Position numbers and translations under genes: made by a program. The notes beneath the pieces are model-generated. The model had not been told where the DNA came from. It did no database searches and saw nothing but the letters and a program-made list of their open reading frames with translations. 64,000 bases of DNA from Streptomyces sp. NRRL B-1347. Its GTDB lineage: Bacteria > Actinomycetota > Actinomycetes > Streptomycetales > Streptomycetaceae. Below, piece after piece: positions 17,094 through 25,985 of the stretch; the stretch's first letter is position 1, and the number at the start of each line of letters is the position of its first letter. The stretch covers positions 62,001 to 126,000 of the forward strand of contig NZ_JOJM01000004.1 in assembly GCF_000720325.1 (NCBI RefSeq), written 5' to 3'.

Positions 17094-17506
17094 CACGCCT
17101 CCGCGCGGGCGAGCCGGAACCCGCTCACCGTCTGCGGGTTGAGGCGCAGGAGCGAGTCGTGCGGGCCGTGCGTCCAGCCGGGCAGGGTGCGCCGGTAGTG
17201 GGCCAGCTCGTCGGGATCGGAGACGTACTCCACGGGGCCGCTGGCGCTCATGCTCCAGCCGGTGCCGATCGCGGTGCGGATCTCGTCCACGTGGTACGTC
17301 ACCGTGGCACCGGCGGGCAGCGCCGGTCGCGGCACGGGCGTGCGGACGACCAGGCGGCCGTACTCCAGCACATGAGCCGCCGGACGCAGGACGGGGGCGC
17401 CGTCGCGCACGTAGACGAGGCGGCCGGTGCGGCTGCCCTCCAGCAAGTAGAGGGCCTCGGCGCCGGAGACCTCGACCAGACGGCGCGGGGCGGGAGCTGT
17501 GCTCAT
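17093..17506 (-). CDS. Pyridoxamine 5'-phosphate oxidase-fold protein
   Basis: This 137-residue split-barrel protein contains EALYLLEGSRTGRLVYVRDGAP and PVLRPAAHVLEYGRLVVRT, typical of small F420- or flavin-binding PPOX-family proteins that reduce or sense small molecules. It overlaps the SulP gene upstream by ATGA and the ATPase gene downstream by one base, so it sits in the middle of a tightly coupled operon. The exact cofactor and substrate cannot be read. Confidence 0.8.
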   Translation of the reverse strand: MSTAPAPRRLVEVSGAEALYLLEGSRTGRLVYVRDGAPVLRPAAHVLEYGRLVVRTPVPRPALPAGATVTYHVDEIRTAIGTGWSMSASGPVEYVSDPDELAHYRRTLPGWTHGPHDSLLRLNPQTVSGFRLARAEA

Positions 17507-19236
17507 CGGACGGATCCCTCACGAGTGGAGCGGTCGGGGCGGGCGTTCTGGACGGGGACGGCGGGCAGCACCCCGGCGCGCTGCAGGCGGGTGCGGGCAC
17601 CGGCGAGGGCCTCGTGGGCGGTGGCGTACTCATGGCCCTCGGGCCGCAGCAGGTCCAGGGCACCGACCGCCTTCAGGACCTGCCGGTGCTCGGAGCGGAT
17701 CCCGCAGGCCAACACGGTGATGCCGCGCCGGTTCAGCGTCCGTACCGCGTCCTTGAGCGCGAGCGCGCCGGTGGCGTCCATGGTGGACACTCTCGACATG
17801 TGCAGGATGACCACGCGTACGTCGGCCGCCTGGTGCAGGTCGTGCAGCAAGTGGTGGGCGGCGGCGAAGAACAGCGGCCCGTCGATGCGATAGGCGACGA
17901 TGTGCTCGGCCAGCAGCGTGTGCTCCTCGGCACTGTGCTCCGCCCGCTCCAGCGGCACGGCGTCCATGCGGGCCTGGCGGGCCACGGCACGCAGCGCGAG
18001 GACGCCGGCGACGGCGAGGCCGATGACGACCGCGTACACCAGGTCGAGTGCGAGCGTGGCGGCGGCGGTCAGGACGAGGGTCAGCGCATCGGAGCGGGTC
18101 GCCTTCGCCATCGCCTTCAGCGAGGCGACGTCGACCATGCGCAGGGCGGTTGCGATCAGCACTCCGGCCAGTGCCGCGAGCGGGATCTTCGACACCAGCG
18201 GGGCGGCGGCGAACACGATCACGGCGAGGACGGCGGCATGGGTGAGTGCGGCCAGGCGCGAGGAGGCGCCGCTGCGGACATTGACCGCGGTCCGGGCGAT
18301 GGCACCGGTCGCGGGCACGCCGCCGAACAGCGGGGCGGCCATGTTGGCAAGGCCCTGCCCGAACAGCTCCTTGTCCGGGTCGTGCCGGGAGCCCGCCGTC
18401 ATGCCGTCGGCGACCGAGGCGGACAGCAAGGACTCCAGCGCGGCCAGGGCGGCGACCGCGATCGCGGGCGCGAGCAGGGAGCCGAGCGCCGACGCATCGA
18501 GGAAGCCCAGCGACGGGGCGGGCAGAGCGGAGGGCAGCTCCCCGATGGGCCTGGCCCCCTCCAGATGGAAGAGCTGCGCGACCAGCGTCGCGGCGAGAAC
18601 GGCGACGATCGAGAAGGGGATGGCGGGCCGCAGCCGCGCCCCGGCCAGCATGACCACGGCCACCGCTGCGGCAAGGGCGACGGCCGTCCAGTTCGGTGCC
18701 TTGGCGAACGCCTCAAGCGCTCGCCAGGTCACCATCAGGACCCGGTCGCCCTCCGGTGCGGGCACCCCCAGCGCGTTAGGGATCTGCTGCAGGCCGATCA
18801 CGCACGCGATACCGAGTGTGAAGCCCTCCACTACCGGCGCGGGTACGTACCGCATGTACTTGCCGGCCCGCAGGAGCGCGAGGGCCACCAGCATCACGCC
18901 CGCGAGCAGCCCGACGGTGAGGACTCCGCCGGGCCCGTGCTGGGCGGCGATCGGCACCAGGACCACGGTCATCGCCCCGGTCGGCCCGGACACCTGCAGC
19001 CGCGAGCCGCCGAACAGCGCGGCCAGCGCACCGGCGACCACCGCGGTGGCGAGCCCCGCCTGCGCGCCGAGCCCGGAGGAGACCCCGAAACCGAGGGCGA
19101 GCGGCAGCGCCACGATCGCCACCGTCAGGCCTGCGAGCAGGTCCCGGCGCGGGCTGCGGCCCATCTCGGCGACATCCGCGCGCGCGGGCAGAAGCGAGCG
19201 GACCAGTACCCGGACCTTGGTCAGCGGAGCGCTCAC
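17503..19236 (-). CDS. SulP-family anion transporter with STAS domain
   Basis: This 577-residue transporter has about 11-12 membrane segments beginning near residue 30, the family signature GLTVAIVALPLALGFG, and a cytoplasmic STAS domain from about residue 450 (VVILHMSRVSTMDATGALAL). SulP proteins move sulfate, bicarbonate or dicarboxylates. The GTG start overlaps the ArsR stop by four bases and the stop overlaps the next gene by four. Control by the ArsR protein and the palindrome at 19654 is therefore likely. The anion is not predictable from sequence. Confidence 0.92.
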   Translation of the reverse strand: MSAPLTKVRVLVRSLLPARADVAEMGRSPRRDLLAGLTVAIVALPLALGFGVSSGLGAQAGLATAVVAGALAALFGGSRLQVSGPTGAMTVVLVPIAAQHGPGGVLTVGLLAGVMLVALALLRAGKYMRYVPAPVVEGFTLGIACVIGLQQIPNALGVPAPEGDRVLMVTWRALEAFAKAPNWTAVALAAAVAVVMLAGARLRPAIPFSIVAVLAATLVAQLFHLEGARPIGELPSALPAPSLGFLDASALGSLLAPAIAVAALAALESLLSASVADGMTAGSRHDPDKELFGQGLANMAAPLFGGVPATGAIARTAVNVRSGASSRLAALTHAAVLAVIVFAAAPLVSKIPLAALAGVLIATALRMVDVASLKAMAKATRSDALTLVLTAAATLALDLVYAVVIGLAVAGVLALRAVARQARMDAVPLERAEHSAEEHTLLAEHIVAYRIDGPLFFAAAHHLLHDLHQAADVRVVILHMSRVSTMDATGALALKDAVRTLNRRGITVLACGIRSEHRQVLKAVGALDLLRPEGHEYATAHEALAGARTRLQRAGVLPAVPVQNARPDRSTREGSVR

Positions 19237-19574
19237 CGAGCGGCGACCTCGGCTTCCCGCAACTCCTCCAGCAGGTCGTGCCGCCCGGCCAGCAGCTGCG
19301 TCAGGATCCGGCGCGCGGCCCGCAGCAGCTCGGCGACATCCCCGCCGGACAGGGCGTACACCACCGTCGAACCCTCGCGCTGGGAGCTCACGATTCCCGA
19401 GCGGCGCAACACCGCCAGCTGCTGCGACAGCGTCGACGGCTCCACCTCTATCGCGGCCAGCAGGTCACGCACGGGCATCGGCCCGTCCTGCAGCAACTCC
19501 AGCACCCGTATCCGTACGGGATGACCGAGCATCCGGAAGAACTCGGCCTTGGCCTGATACAGCGGAACGGACAC
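19233..19574 (-). CDS. ArsR/SmtB-family regulator 3, operon leader
   Basis: This 113-residue winged-helix repressor is closely similar to the regulators at 14885 and 15453 ([49 protein letters not shown]). The GTG at 19574 is chosen for the strong AGGGAGAGGG upstream; a longer frame to 19643 exists but would overlap likely promoter sequence. Its stop overlaps the SulP start (GTGA). It would repress its own five-gene operon from the near-perfect 22-base palindrome at 19654-19675. No metal-binding cysteines are visible. Confidence 0.88.
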   Translation of the reverse strand: MSVPLYQAKAEFFRMLGHPVRIRVLELLQDGPMPVRDLLAAIEVEPSTLSQQLAVLRRSGIVSSQREGSTVVYALSGGDVAELLRAARRILTQLLAGRHDLLEELREAEVAAR

Positions 19575-19653
19575 GAACCCTCTCCCTGGAACTCCCCAAG
19601 CGGCGAAGCCGTGCCCACGGCTACCTGTGGGCACGGCCACCACACCATCTAAC

Positions 19654-19675
19654 GAATTGCAAAATTTCGCAATTC
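19654..19675. promoter_or_regulatory. ArsR operator candidate, copy 3
   Basis: A 22-base near-perfect palindrome has arms GAATTGC and GCAATTC around AAAATTTC. It lies 80 bases upstream of the ArsR-SulP operon and 150 bases upstream of the divergent zinc-ribbon gene, and shares TTGC-N8-GCAA with the copies at 14802 and 15943. Confidence 0.75.
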
Positions 19676-19827
19676 AGCTAGTCGGTCTATCCTGGCCGGG
19701 CAACCCCAAGATCCACCAGAGCAGCGCCACGACCGCCGGAGCGGTCCGACGACGAGGCCGAGGTCGCGGCATCAGTGCCCGTCTCGGCCGATCGAGCGCG
19801 GCTCCCCAGCTGAAAAGGACCGCGCCG

Positions 19828-20181
19828 ATGTCCGAGAACCTGCCGCCCTGCCCCACCTGTTCCAGCGCGTACACCTACGAGATGGGCGCGCTCCTGGTCT
19901 GCCCCGAATGCGGGCACGAATGGTCACCCGCGTCCGCCGAACCGGCGCAGACCGCCGCGGACACGGCGATCAGGGACGCGGTCGGGAACGTGCTCGCCGA
20001 CGGCGACACGGTCACGGTGGTCAAGGCCCTGAAGGTCAAGGGCAGTCCCGCCGGCATCAAGGCGGGCACCAAGGTGCGGAACATCCGCCTCGTCGACGGC
20101 GTGGACGGCCACGACATCGACTGCAAGATCGACGGATTCGGCTCGATGCAACTCAAGTCCAGCGTGGTCAAGAAGGCCTGA
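19828..20181 (+). CDS. yjdM: Zinc-ribbon protein of the YjdM/PhnA family
   Basis: This 117-residue protein has an N-terminal zinc ribbon ([10 protein letters not shown] ... CPECGHEW) followed by the PhnA/YjdM domain ([36 protein letters not shown]). The family was named for its place in phosphonate operons, but its biochemical role is unclear and no phosphonate genes are here. ATG 19828 is chosen because it starts the conserved zinc ribbon and follows AAAAGGA. It is divergent from the ArsR-SulP operon across the palindrome at 19654 and may share its control. Confidence 0.9.
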   Translation: MSENLPPCPTCSSAYTYEMGALLVCPECGHEWSPASAEPAQTAADTAIRDAVGNVLADGDTVTVVKALKVKGSPAGIKAGTKVRNIRLVDGVDGHDIDCKIDGFGSMQLKSSVVKKA

Positions 20182-20218
20182 CCCGGGCCGGGCGTTCCGG
20201 CGCGGGGAAGCGGTGCTC

Positions 20219-20743
20219 TCACCCCTTGACGGCCTCTGCGATCTGCTGGGCGGCCTGGGCGGGTGCGAGGTGCGTGGTGTCCACGACCTCGGCCTCGGCG
20301 TGCAGCCACGTGCGGGCCGCCTCGGCGTAGGGCTCCAGGTATTGGAGGCGGAACGGGGAGTTGGGGCCGAGCACCATGTCGCCCGCGATGCGCCCGCGAA
20401 GGGTGTCCTGGTCGGCATGGAGCACGAAGTGGCGCACCGGAATGGCGTGCTGGGCAAAGCCTGAGCTGATCTCGCGCCAGTACTGCTCGACCAGGACCGT
20501 CATGGGCATCACCAGGGTGCCGCCGGTGTAGTCGAGGACGCGTCGGGCGGTCTCGACCACGAGCGGCCGCCACGGCGGCCAGTGCTGGAAGTTGTCCGTC
20601 GCGGGCAGCCCTGGCTTGATGTCCATGAGTGTCTCGCCGACTTTCTCGGCGTCGAACACGCGGGAGTCCGGGATCAGTTGCTGCACGAGCGCGCCGGTCG
20701 TCGTCTTGCCTGCGCCGTGGGTGCCGTTGAGCCATACGATCAT
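20219..20743 (-). CDS. Small P-loop ATPase/kinase (TmrB-like)
   Basis: This 174-residue P-loop protein starts MIVWLNGTHGAGKTTT, with Walker A GTHGAGKTT at the very N-terminus, then VLHADQDTLRGRIAGD. That layout is seen in TmrB-like and chloramphenicol-phosphotransferase-like kinases. It probably phosphorylates or binds a small molecule; a resistance role is possible but not shown. The ATG at 20743 is a clear start; the longer frame upstream is a shadow of the convergent gene. It stands alone. Confidence 0.8.
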   Translation of the reverse strand: MIVWLNGTHGAGKTTTGALVQQLIPDSRVFDAEKVGETLMDIKPGLPATDNFQHWPPWRPLVVETARRVLDYTGGTLVMPMTVLVEQYWREISSGFAQHAIPVRHFVLHADQDTLRGRIAGDMVLGPNSPFRLQYLEPYAEAARTWLHAEAEVVDTTHLAPAQAAQQIAEAVKG

Positions 20744-20895
20744 GGGCTTGACGCTAGCGTCGTGCGGGCCCCAGGACAGGCGGAGCGGAAAATCCGGTGG
20801 CTGTGGCGTTCGGCCGTCACGCGGGGGATCTACGGTCCGCTGCCGCGGGCAGATCGCTGGTTGGAGCGGCATCTGCGGGCCCCTCCGGCTGGGGT

Positions 20896-20923
20896 TTGAC
20901 CTGAACCTTGGTTGATGTATGAG
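20896..20923 (+). promoter_or_regulatory. Possible sigma-70-type promoter
   Basis: TTGACC at 20896 and TATGAG at 20918 are 16 bases apart, 37 bases before the NmrA-like start at 20960. The match is fair only. Confidence 0.35.
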
Positions 20924-20959
20924 AGTCGTGTCATCGAACGGCGAGACGAGGAGTTTGCG

Positions 20960-21817
20960 ATGACACAGCCCAGGATCCTGGTGACCGGCGCGACGGGGAA
21001 GGTCGGCGGTGCGGTGGTGGCCCAGTTGCGTGCGGCGGGGGTGCCGGTGCGGGCGCTGGTGCGTGGGGAGGCGGAGTTCCCGGAGGGTGTGCAGGCGGTG
21101 CGTGGCGATCTCGGTGATCCCGCGTCGCTGGGTGCGGCTCTGGAGGGTGTCGATGCGGTCTTCCTGGTGTGGCCGTTCCTGAGCGCTGACGGTGCGTCGG
21201 ACGTGATCGACGTGATCGGGAAGCATGCTCGGCGGGTGGTGTACCTGTCGTCCGCCGGGGTTCAGGACGGGGGCGGGAAGGAGGAGGCGGGTGAGGCGAT
21301 CACCATGTTCCACACGGAGCTGGAGCGGCTGGTCGAGGCATCGGGGCTGGAGTGGACGGCGCTGCGGCCCACCGGGTTCGCGGGCAACACGCTGGGCTGG
21401 GCGCAGGAGGTCCGTGCCACCGGTGCGGTGCGGGCGCCGCTGGCGGGGCTTGCCCGTCCGCTGATCCACGAGGCGGACATGGCCGCGGTCGCCGTCCAGG
21501 CGCTGACGACCGATGCCCTGCTCGGTGCCCGCCCTGTGATCACCGGTCCGGAACTGGTCACCCAGGAACGGCAGGTGGCGCTGATCGGGGAGGCGATCGG
21601 GCGGCCGGTACGGTTTGACGAGGTCACGCTGGAGGAGGCCGTGGAGCAGATGAAGGCCGCGGGCTACCCGGCGGAGCTGGTGGAGGCCGTGTTGCCGGCG
21701 CAGGCGAAGATGATCGACCATCCGGAGCCGGTCAACGACGAGGTGGAGCGCATCACGGGCACCCCGGCCCGGTCCTTCCGGGAGTGGGCGGTGGACCACG
21801 CGGCGGACTTCCGTTGA
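20960..21817 (+). CDS. NmrA-like NAD(P)-binding protein
   Basis: This 285-residue Rossmann protein opens with ILVTGATGKVGGAVVAQL (the GxxGxxG nucleotide loop) and has VVYLSSAGVQD and LRPTGFAGN, matching the NmrA/atypical short-chain dehydrogenase group. Such proteins act as redox sensors or reduce quinones and similar compounds. ATG 20960 follows GACGAGGAG; the frame extends upstream without a ribosome binding site. It is a single gene. Confidence 0.88.
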   Translation: MTQPRILVTGATGKVGGAVVAQLRAAGVPVRALVRGEAEFPEGVQAVRGDLGDPASLGAALEGVDAVFLVWPFLSADGASDVIDVIGKHARRVVYLSSAGVQDGGGKEEAGEAITMFHTELERLVEASGLEWTALRPTGFAGNTLGWAQEVRATGAVRAPLAGLARPLIHEADMAAVAVQALTTDALLGARPVITGPELVTQERQVALIGEAIGRPVRFDEVTLEEAVEQMKAAGYPAELVEAVLPAQAKMIDHPEPVNDEVERITGTPARSFREWAVDHAADFR

Positions 21818-22303
21818 GAGAGGCGCTCATACCCGTGGGCGTAACCGGCGTAACCGGCGCAACCAGCCGAAGCGTCGGGTCCCGGCTCCGTCGCCCGCAC
21901 GCTGGACGCCGGGGCCGGGCCCTCTGCTCAGGGAAGCCCGCAAGCGGTGGAACCGTGCAGGCCGGGAGGCCGTCTCGGGAGCCGGGGCCGTTCCGCCCGT
22001 GCACGATCCCCGCATCGTTCACCGACGCCGATCCGACCCACGGCGGCTCGGTGACGCACTCGCCAGGTTCCACGCGCAGCGGGCGCCTGCCCGTCGGACG
22101 AGTTCGTGACGCCCGAGATGCTCGACCTGCTCGGGGCCGCACAACAGGGTGCGACCCAGCTCGCGAAGTTCCTCGTGACACAGGTGACCTCGGCAGGGGA
22201 CCCGTGGGGCAAGGAGCGTCGAGGCGGCGACGAGGCCGTCCGGACCCCTGGTGCGGAGTCAGGACGGCCTCGCTGCCCGTGGGCGTTCGAGACGTCGGTG
22301 ATG
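21818..22303. other. Gap without a definable gene
   Basis: A short repeat (GTAACCGGC twice) lies near 21842. Around 22106-22205 the + strand has a coding-like run (PEMLDLLGAAQQGATQLAKF) that I cannot assign and that has no proper beginning or end. It may be another gene relic. Confidence 0.4.
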
Positions 22304-22918
22304 TCAGAAGCGCACCGGCAGGCAGCTGAGCAAGGTGCCCTTGCCCGGCAGGTCGAAGTACTGGAACTGATCGGGCTCGACCGCCAGCTCCAGCCTCTGG
22401 TTCTTGAGCAGGAACGTGTCGATGACGATCTCCGTCTCGAGCTCGGCGAGACCTGCGCCGGTGCAGTAGTGCGAGCCGCTGCCGAAGGCCAGGTGGCGGA
22501 CGCCGGGGCCGAGGTCGCGGGCGACGTCGAGCCTCTGCGGGTCACTGAACTGCTTCGGGTCGTGGTTGACGTGCTTCTGGAGCCGAGTGAGCACCTGCGC
22601 CAGGGGCTCGCGCGCGGAGTACCGCACGCGCACTGGCAGGCTGCTGATGAACAGGCCGACCATGTCGTCGGCTCCCGTGAGTTCCGGCGGACGGCCGGTG
22701 ACGGTGGTGCCGAAGTGATGCCCAGCTCGCGCGCCCGGTCGGACAGGGCGCGGGCGGTCGCCACGTCGAGCGGGATCAAAGTCGCGGTAGGAGCGCACGT
22801 GCGGCAGCGCGGAGGCGTCGCCCTCGGCCTCGTACTGGAGGACCAGGTCCCGCATGAGGTGCGCGAGCGACCAGCCGTCGTATAGGGCGTGGTTGACGGT
22901 GAACACCAGCTCCGAGCA
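22304..22918 (-). pseudogene. NRPS condensation-domain fragment fused to a cytochrome P450 tail
   Basis: The - strand frame begins inside an NRPS condensation domain (VNHALYDGWSLAHLM, then GRPPELTGADDMVGLFI) and continues without a stop into the end of a P450 with the heme-cysteine loop FGSGSHYCTGAGLA. The C-domain lacks its N-terminal half and the P450 lacks everything before about its last 110 residues. A deletion has therefore joined two biosynthetic genes. A stop codon lies directly upstream in frame, so it cannot be a working protein. It is a trace of a lost nonribosomal peptide cluster. Confidence 0.85.
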
Positions 22919-22927
22919 CTCCGCGCT

Positions 22928-22953
22928 CCGCTTGGGGGCGAGTACCTAGGCCG
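22928..22953. repeat. Boundary repeat, copy 1
   Basis: The segment beginning CGCTTGGGGGCGAGTACCTA is about 80% identical over 26 bases to one at 29438-29463. Each copy lies exactly where a pseudogene has lost its 5' part. Confidence 0.5.
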
Positions 22954-22989
22954 TGCATCGAAAGTAGATCTTGTACATAGGGTGTCGGC

Positions 22990-23421
22990 ATGTCATTGAG
23001 TCACATAGCCCTCTCGTCCGGACGTTCGCTCGAGCTCACCGAGCTGCGAATGTCTTCGACCTATGCGGGGATGCTGGAGGGCTACCCGTGCAAGCCCCTC
23101 AATGACATGAAGGTCAGGAGCCTCCAGCGGCAGGCTGAACGTGCGTTTCCCGCCACGCCGGTCCATCTGGTTTTCCCCTCCCGCGAGTACCCGGACCAGA
23201 CTGCCGGCGCCTTCGGCCCCGTTGAGGTGCTGCCGCCCGTGGCCTGCATCGGCGCCTTCCGCTCGGCAGTGGTCGCCTCTGAACTGGACCCGGTGCTGCA
23301 CCGTTCCGCTCTCACCGTGGTCTGGTTCCAGACCGGCTTGGACGTCCCGTCGGGCGAGGACGCCGACCTTGTGCTGGGCAGCATTCGCTGGGAGGAGCTG
23401 GCCCAGGACTACGAGCTCTAG
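22990..23421 (+). CDS. Hypothetical protein, 143 residues
   Basis: I do not recognise this family. The protein is soluble with no signal peptide or membrane segment. It has an aromatic/acidic C-terminus (IRWEELAQDYEL) and a central YPDQTAGAFGPVEVLPPVACIGAF block. Codon use is normal for the window. ATG 22990 follows AGGGTGTC. The size, charge and C-terminal motif resemble many orphan Streptomyces proteins found near toxin or transposon remnants, but no partner is visible. Confidence 0.65.
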   Translation: MSLSHIALSSGRSLELTELRMSSTYAGMLEGYPCKPLNDMKVRSLQRQAERAFPATPVHLVFPSREYPDQTAGAFGPVEVLPPVACIGAFRSAVVASELDPVLHRSALTVVWFQTGLDVPSGEDADLVLGSIRWEELAQDYEL

Positions 23422-23586
23422 GAGCTGTCCGGCGGATCAAGCGTCAGCGGGCCGTGTTGCTGTACTCGGACGGTGCGGGCATCCGGAGTGCGGCGTAGAT
23501 CACTCACGGCTTGTCTCCGTTTCAGGCCATTCTGGCCCTGGCTCTGCTTGGCTGGTGGCTCTGACGATCACAGGAGGTCGATACGT

Positions 23587-23886
23587 ATGGCGCTCACACA
23601 CTGGGGGTTCATCTACACGGCGGACGGCAGCGCGGCAGGTGGCGACGTCAGCGTCGTGGACACGGGTACGTGCCGCAGTGTGTTCGTCGGGGTGGAGAAG
23701 CCCGAGGAGGGCATCGAGGCCGCGCGCCGCCTGGTGGACGAGGGTGTGCAACTGATTGAACTGTGCGGGGGATTCGGGCCGGTATGGGCCGGGCGTGTGA
23801 TCGAGGCGATCAACGGGGCAGTCCCCGTGGGCACGGTTGGCTACGGACCCGAAGCGGTCGATCAGGTGCACGCGATCTTCTCGTGA
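23587..23886 (+). CDS. DUF6506-like small protein
   Basis: This 99-residue protein contains HWGFIYTADGSAAGGDVSVV and VQLIELCGGFGPVWAGRVIE, which match the DUF6506 pattern as I recall it. Function is unknown. It has a strong ribosome binding site (AGGAGG, 7 bases before ATG 23587), so it is probably expressed. An IS5 transposase relic begins just after its stop. Confidence 0.75.
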   Translation: MALTHWGFIYTADGSAAGGDVSVVDTGTCRSVFVGVEKPEEGIEAARRLVDEGVQLIELCGGFGPVWAGRVIEAINGAVPVGTVGYGPEAVDQVHAIFS

Positions 23887-23896
23887 CGGGTGCCAG

Positions 23897-24744
23897 CTCC
23901 TTCACTCCGATAGGGGCCGGAGCCAGAGCCGAATGGCTGCGACGGTGACGGTGCCGTGAAGGATGTGGGCCCTCTTGTCGTATCTCGGCGCGACCGCCCG
24001 GGAGTTCTTGAGCGCGTTGATGGTGCGTTCGACCGCGTGACGCTTGCGGTAGTCGGCTTCTGCGGCGGCGCAGATAGGCACGGTTCTTGGGGGGGGAGGC
24101 GTACGCCTTGTCAGTCCGTACGCGGTCGGGGCGGACGCGGGGCCGGACCGGGCCGATGCGGGGCACACGGACCTTTGCCAGGACGGGTGCGAACTGCGGC
24201 GAGTCCCCGCGCTGCCCGGCGGTCACCACGATCGACATGGGCTTCTGGCCCCGTTCGACGGCCAGGTGCAGTTTGGTGGTGAACCCGCCGCGCGACCGTC
24301 CCAGTCCGTGATCTCCGGGCTCTTCATGGACACCGCCTGGTGGGTCCTTCTGCAGGTCGCCCTTCCTTCGGGCTCCGGCCGCGTGCTGGTGGGCACGGCA
24401 GACCGTGGAGTCGACGCTCAGGTCCCAGACGATCGCACCCGCCGCGTCGGCCAGGGACGGGAGCCGGGTGAGGATCCGGTGCTAGGTTCCGTGCCGCTGC
24501 CACCGGCGGAAGACCACCTGCGGAAGAGATCGTGGGCCCGTCCCCACGGTCCGTACTCGACGGGCACGTCCCGCCACGGAACGCCGGTCCGGACTCGGAA
24601 CCGTACGCCGTCGGTCAACTGCCGCCGGGACCGGACGGGCGGCCGCCCCGCCTTCAACCTCTTCGGCAGCAACGGCTCCAGCACCGCCCGCTGCTCGTCC
24701 GTGAGATCCCGGCGGCGCGACCACGGCGCCGTACGGGCGATCAG
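23897..24744 (-). pseudogene. IS5-family transposase, frameshifted
   Basis: Pieces of a DDE transposase lie in order on the - strand but in different frames. The N-terminus is LIARTAPWSRRRDLTDEQRA with GRPPVRSRRQLTDGV. The middle is MSIVVTAGQRGDSPQF and VRTDKAYASPPKNRAYL. The C-terminus is ERTINALKNSRAVAPRYDKR. Frameshifts break the gene, so it is inactive. Its 5' end touches the stop of the CU044_5270 gene. I could not identify terminal inverted repeats. Confidence 0.85.
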
Positions 24745-25661
24745 CCGGCCGGAGTCTGCCCCAGCCGGTCGACCACGCCGACGTCGAGGAGGGCGACGTC
24801 GTTCGAGCCGAGGTAGGCGAGGCGCTTGTCTTCGAAGACCCAGACCTGCCGGTCCTCGCCGTCGCCGAAGGCGAGTCCCACGCCGGAACGGCCGGACGCG
24901 TCCTCGGCGTCGCCGACCACGGTGATGCCCGGGATCCGGGCGGCGGCACGGTAGAGGGTGGCGCCCACGTCGGGCAGCAGGGTGGCCCCCTCGAGCATGC
25001 TGCCGATCATTTCCAGGGCAGCTTCCTCATGGGTGGGCCCCTGGCCCTCGGTCTCCGACCAGACCTTGTCGTACAGCGCGCCGGGGTCGGTGGGCAGGGC
25101 CTGCAGCTCACGGTAAGTGGTGGCGTTCGGGTCGGCCTGGAGCCGCATGTCCGTGGTGCCCTTTCCGGAGGGGCCGGACAGGACGGTGGTACGGGCGAGC
25201 CCCTCACGCCGGCCGTCGACGGCGCGCCAGTCCGCGCGACGGAAGGTGTCCAGTCCCTTGTCCGTCAGGTCGTCGGTGCCCTGGATGAGGGTGTAGACGT
25301 ACTGGTCGTCCCGTACGGAGGGAGCGTTCTTGGCGGCGGTGACGGTGGCGATGCGGTCAAGGAGCGCGACGGCTTCCGAGTCGGTGGCGGGCCTGGCCGG
25401 GCCGTCGCCGCCGACGGTGAGGACGGTGGCGAGAACCGCGGCGGCGGTGACGGGTACGGCCAGCAGGGCCACCATCGACCGCCGCAGCCGCCGGGGCGGG
25501 ACCCGGCCGGATCCGGCCGGGCCTGGGGTGGAGGCGGGGGCTTCCTCGGTGATCTCCTGCATGAGATGGGCCTCCATCAGCGTCATCCGGTCGCTCGACA
25601 GGACCGGGGCGCCCGGGTTGGGCAGCAGCCCGGCCAGCTCCTGGCGTTCTGTGGGATTCAT
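24741..25661 (-). CDS. CU044_5270 family protein (membrane-anchored anti-sigma-like)
   Basis: This 306-residue protein has a cytoplasmic N-terminal part (LPNPGAPVLSSDRMTLMEAHLM), one membrane segment near residues 62-84 (MVALLAVPVTAAAVLATVL) and a large outside domain with repeated YRELQALPTDPGALYDKV-type sequence. This family is found directly after ECF sigma genes and is thought to act as their anti-sigma factor. Its ATG overlaps the stop of such a sigma gene, but that sigma gene is broken by an inversion, so this protein may now be an orphan. The C-terminus ends at the IS5 relic. Confidence 0.85.
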   Translation of the reverse strand: MNPTERQELAGLLPNPGAPVLSSDRMTLMEAHLMQEITEEAPASTPGPAGSGRVPPRRLRRSMVALLAVPVTAAAVLATVLTVGGDGPARPATDSEAVALLDRIATVTAAKNAPSVRDDQYVYTLIQGTDDLTDKGLDTFRRADWRAVDGRREGLARTTVLSGPSGKGTTDMRLQADPNATTYRELQALPTDPGALYDKVWSETEGQGPTHEEAALEMIGSMLEGATLLPDVGATLYRAAARIPGITVVGDAEDASGRSGVGLAFGDGEDRQVWVFEDKRLAYLGSNDVALLDVGVVDRLGQTPAG

Positions 25662-25985
25662 CGGTCTCTCTCCTGTGCTGACCGGGCCGTCGCGGCTCGG
25701 TCATCCGGTTCCTGTCCGCGGGCGGGGAGGCGTCTCGTTCTTCCTTCGATCACGGTCGTGTTCCCTCCGGCCGGTGCTCCGGTACGGCGCGTCAGTTCGC
25801 TCTCGGCCAGCCGCCGCAGGCGCTGCCGGGCGCGGGCGAGCCGGGAGCGCACCGTGCTGACCGGCACCCGCAGGGCCGCGGCGGCGTCGGCGTAGCTCAG
25901 CTCGGACCAGACGCACAGCGCGAAGACCTCGCGCTCGCGGGGACGCAGCTGTCGCAGGGCAGCCGTGGCGGCGGCGAGCCGTACG
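25658..25985 (-). pseudogene. ECF sigma factor, region 4 half
   Basis: The - strand encodes LRQLRPREREVFALCVW and VPVSTVRSRLARARQRL, the sigma-70 region 4 helix-turn-helix of an ECF factor, ending in ATGA overlap with the anti-sigma-like gene. Upstream of about 25985 the sigma sequence stops. The missing region 2 is found on the opposite strand immediately next to it, so an inversion has cut the gene in two. Confidence 0.85.
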
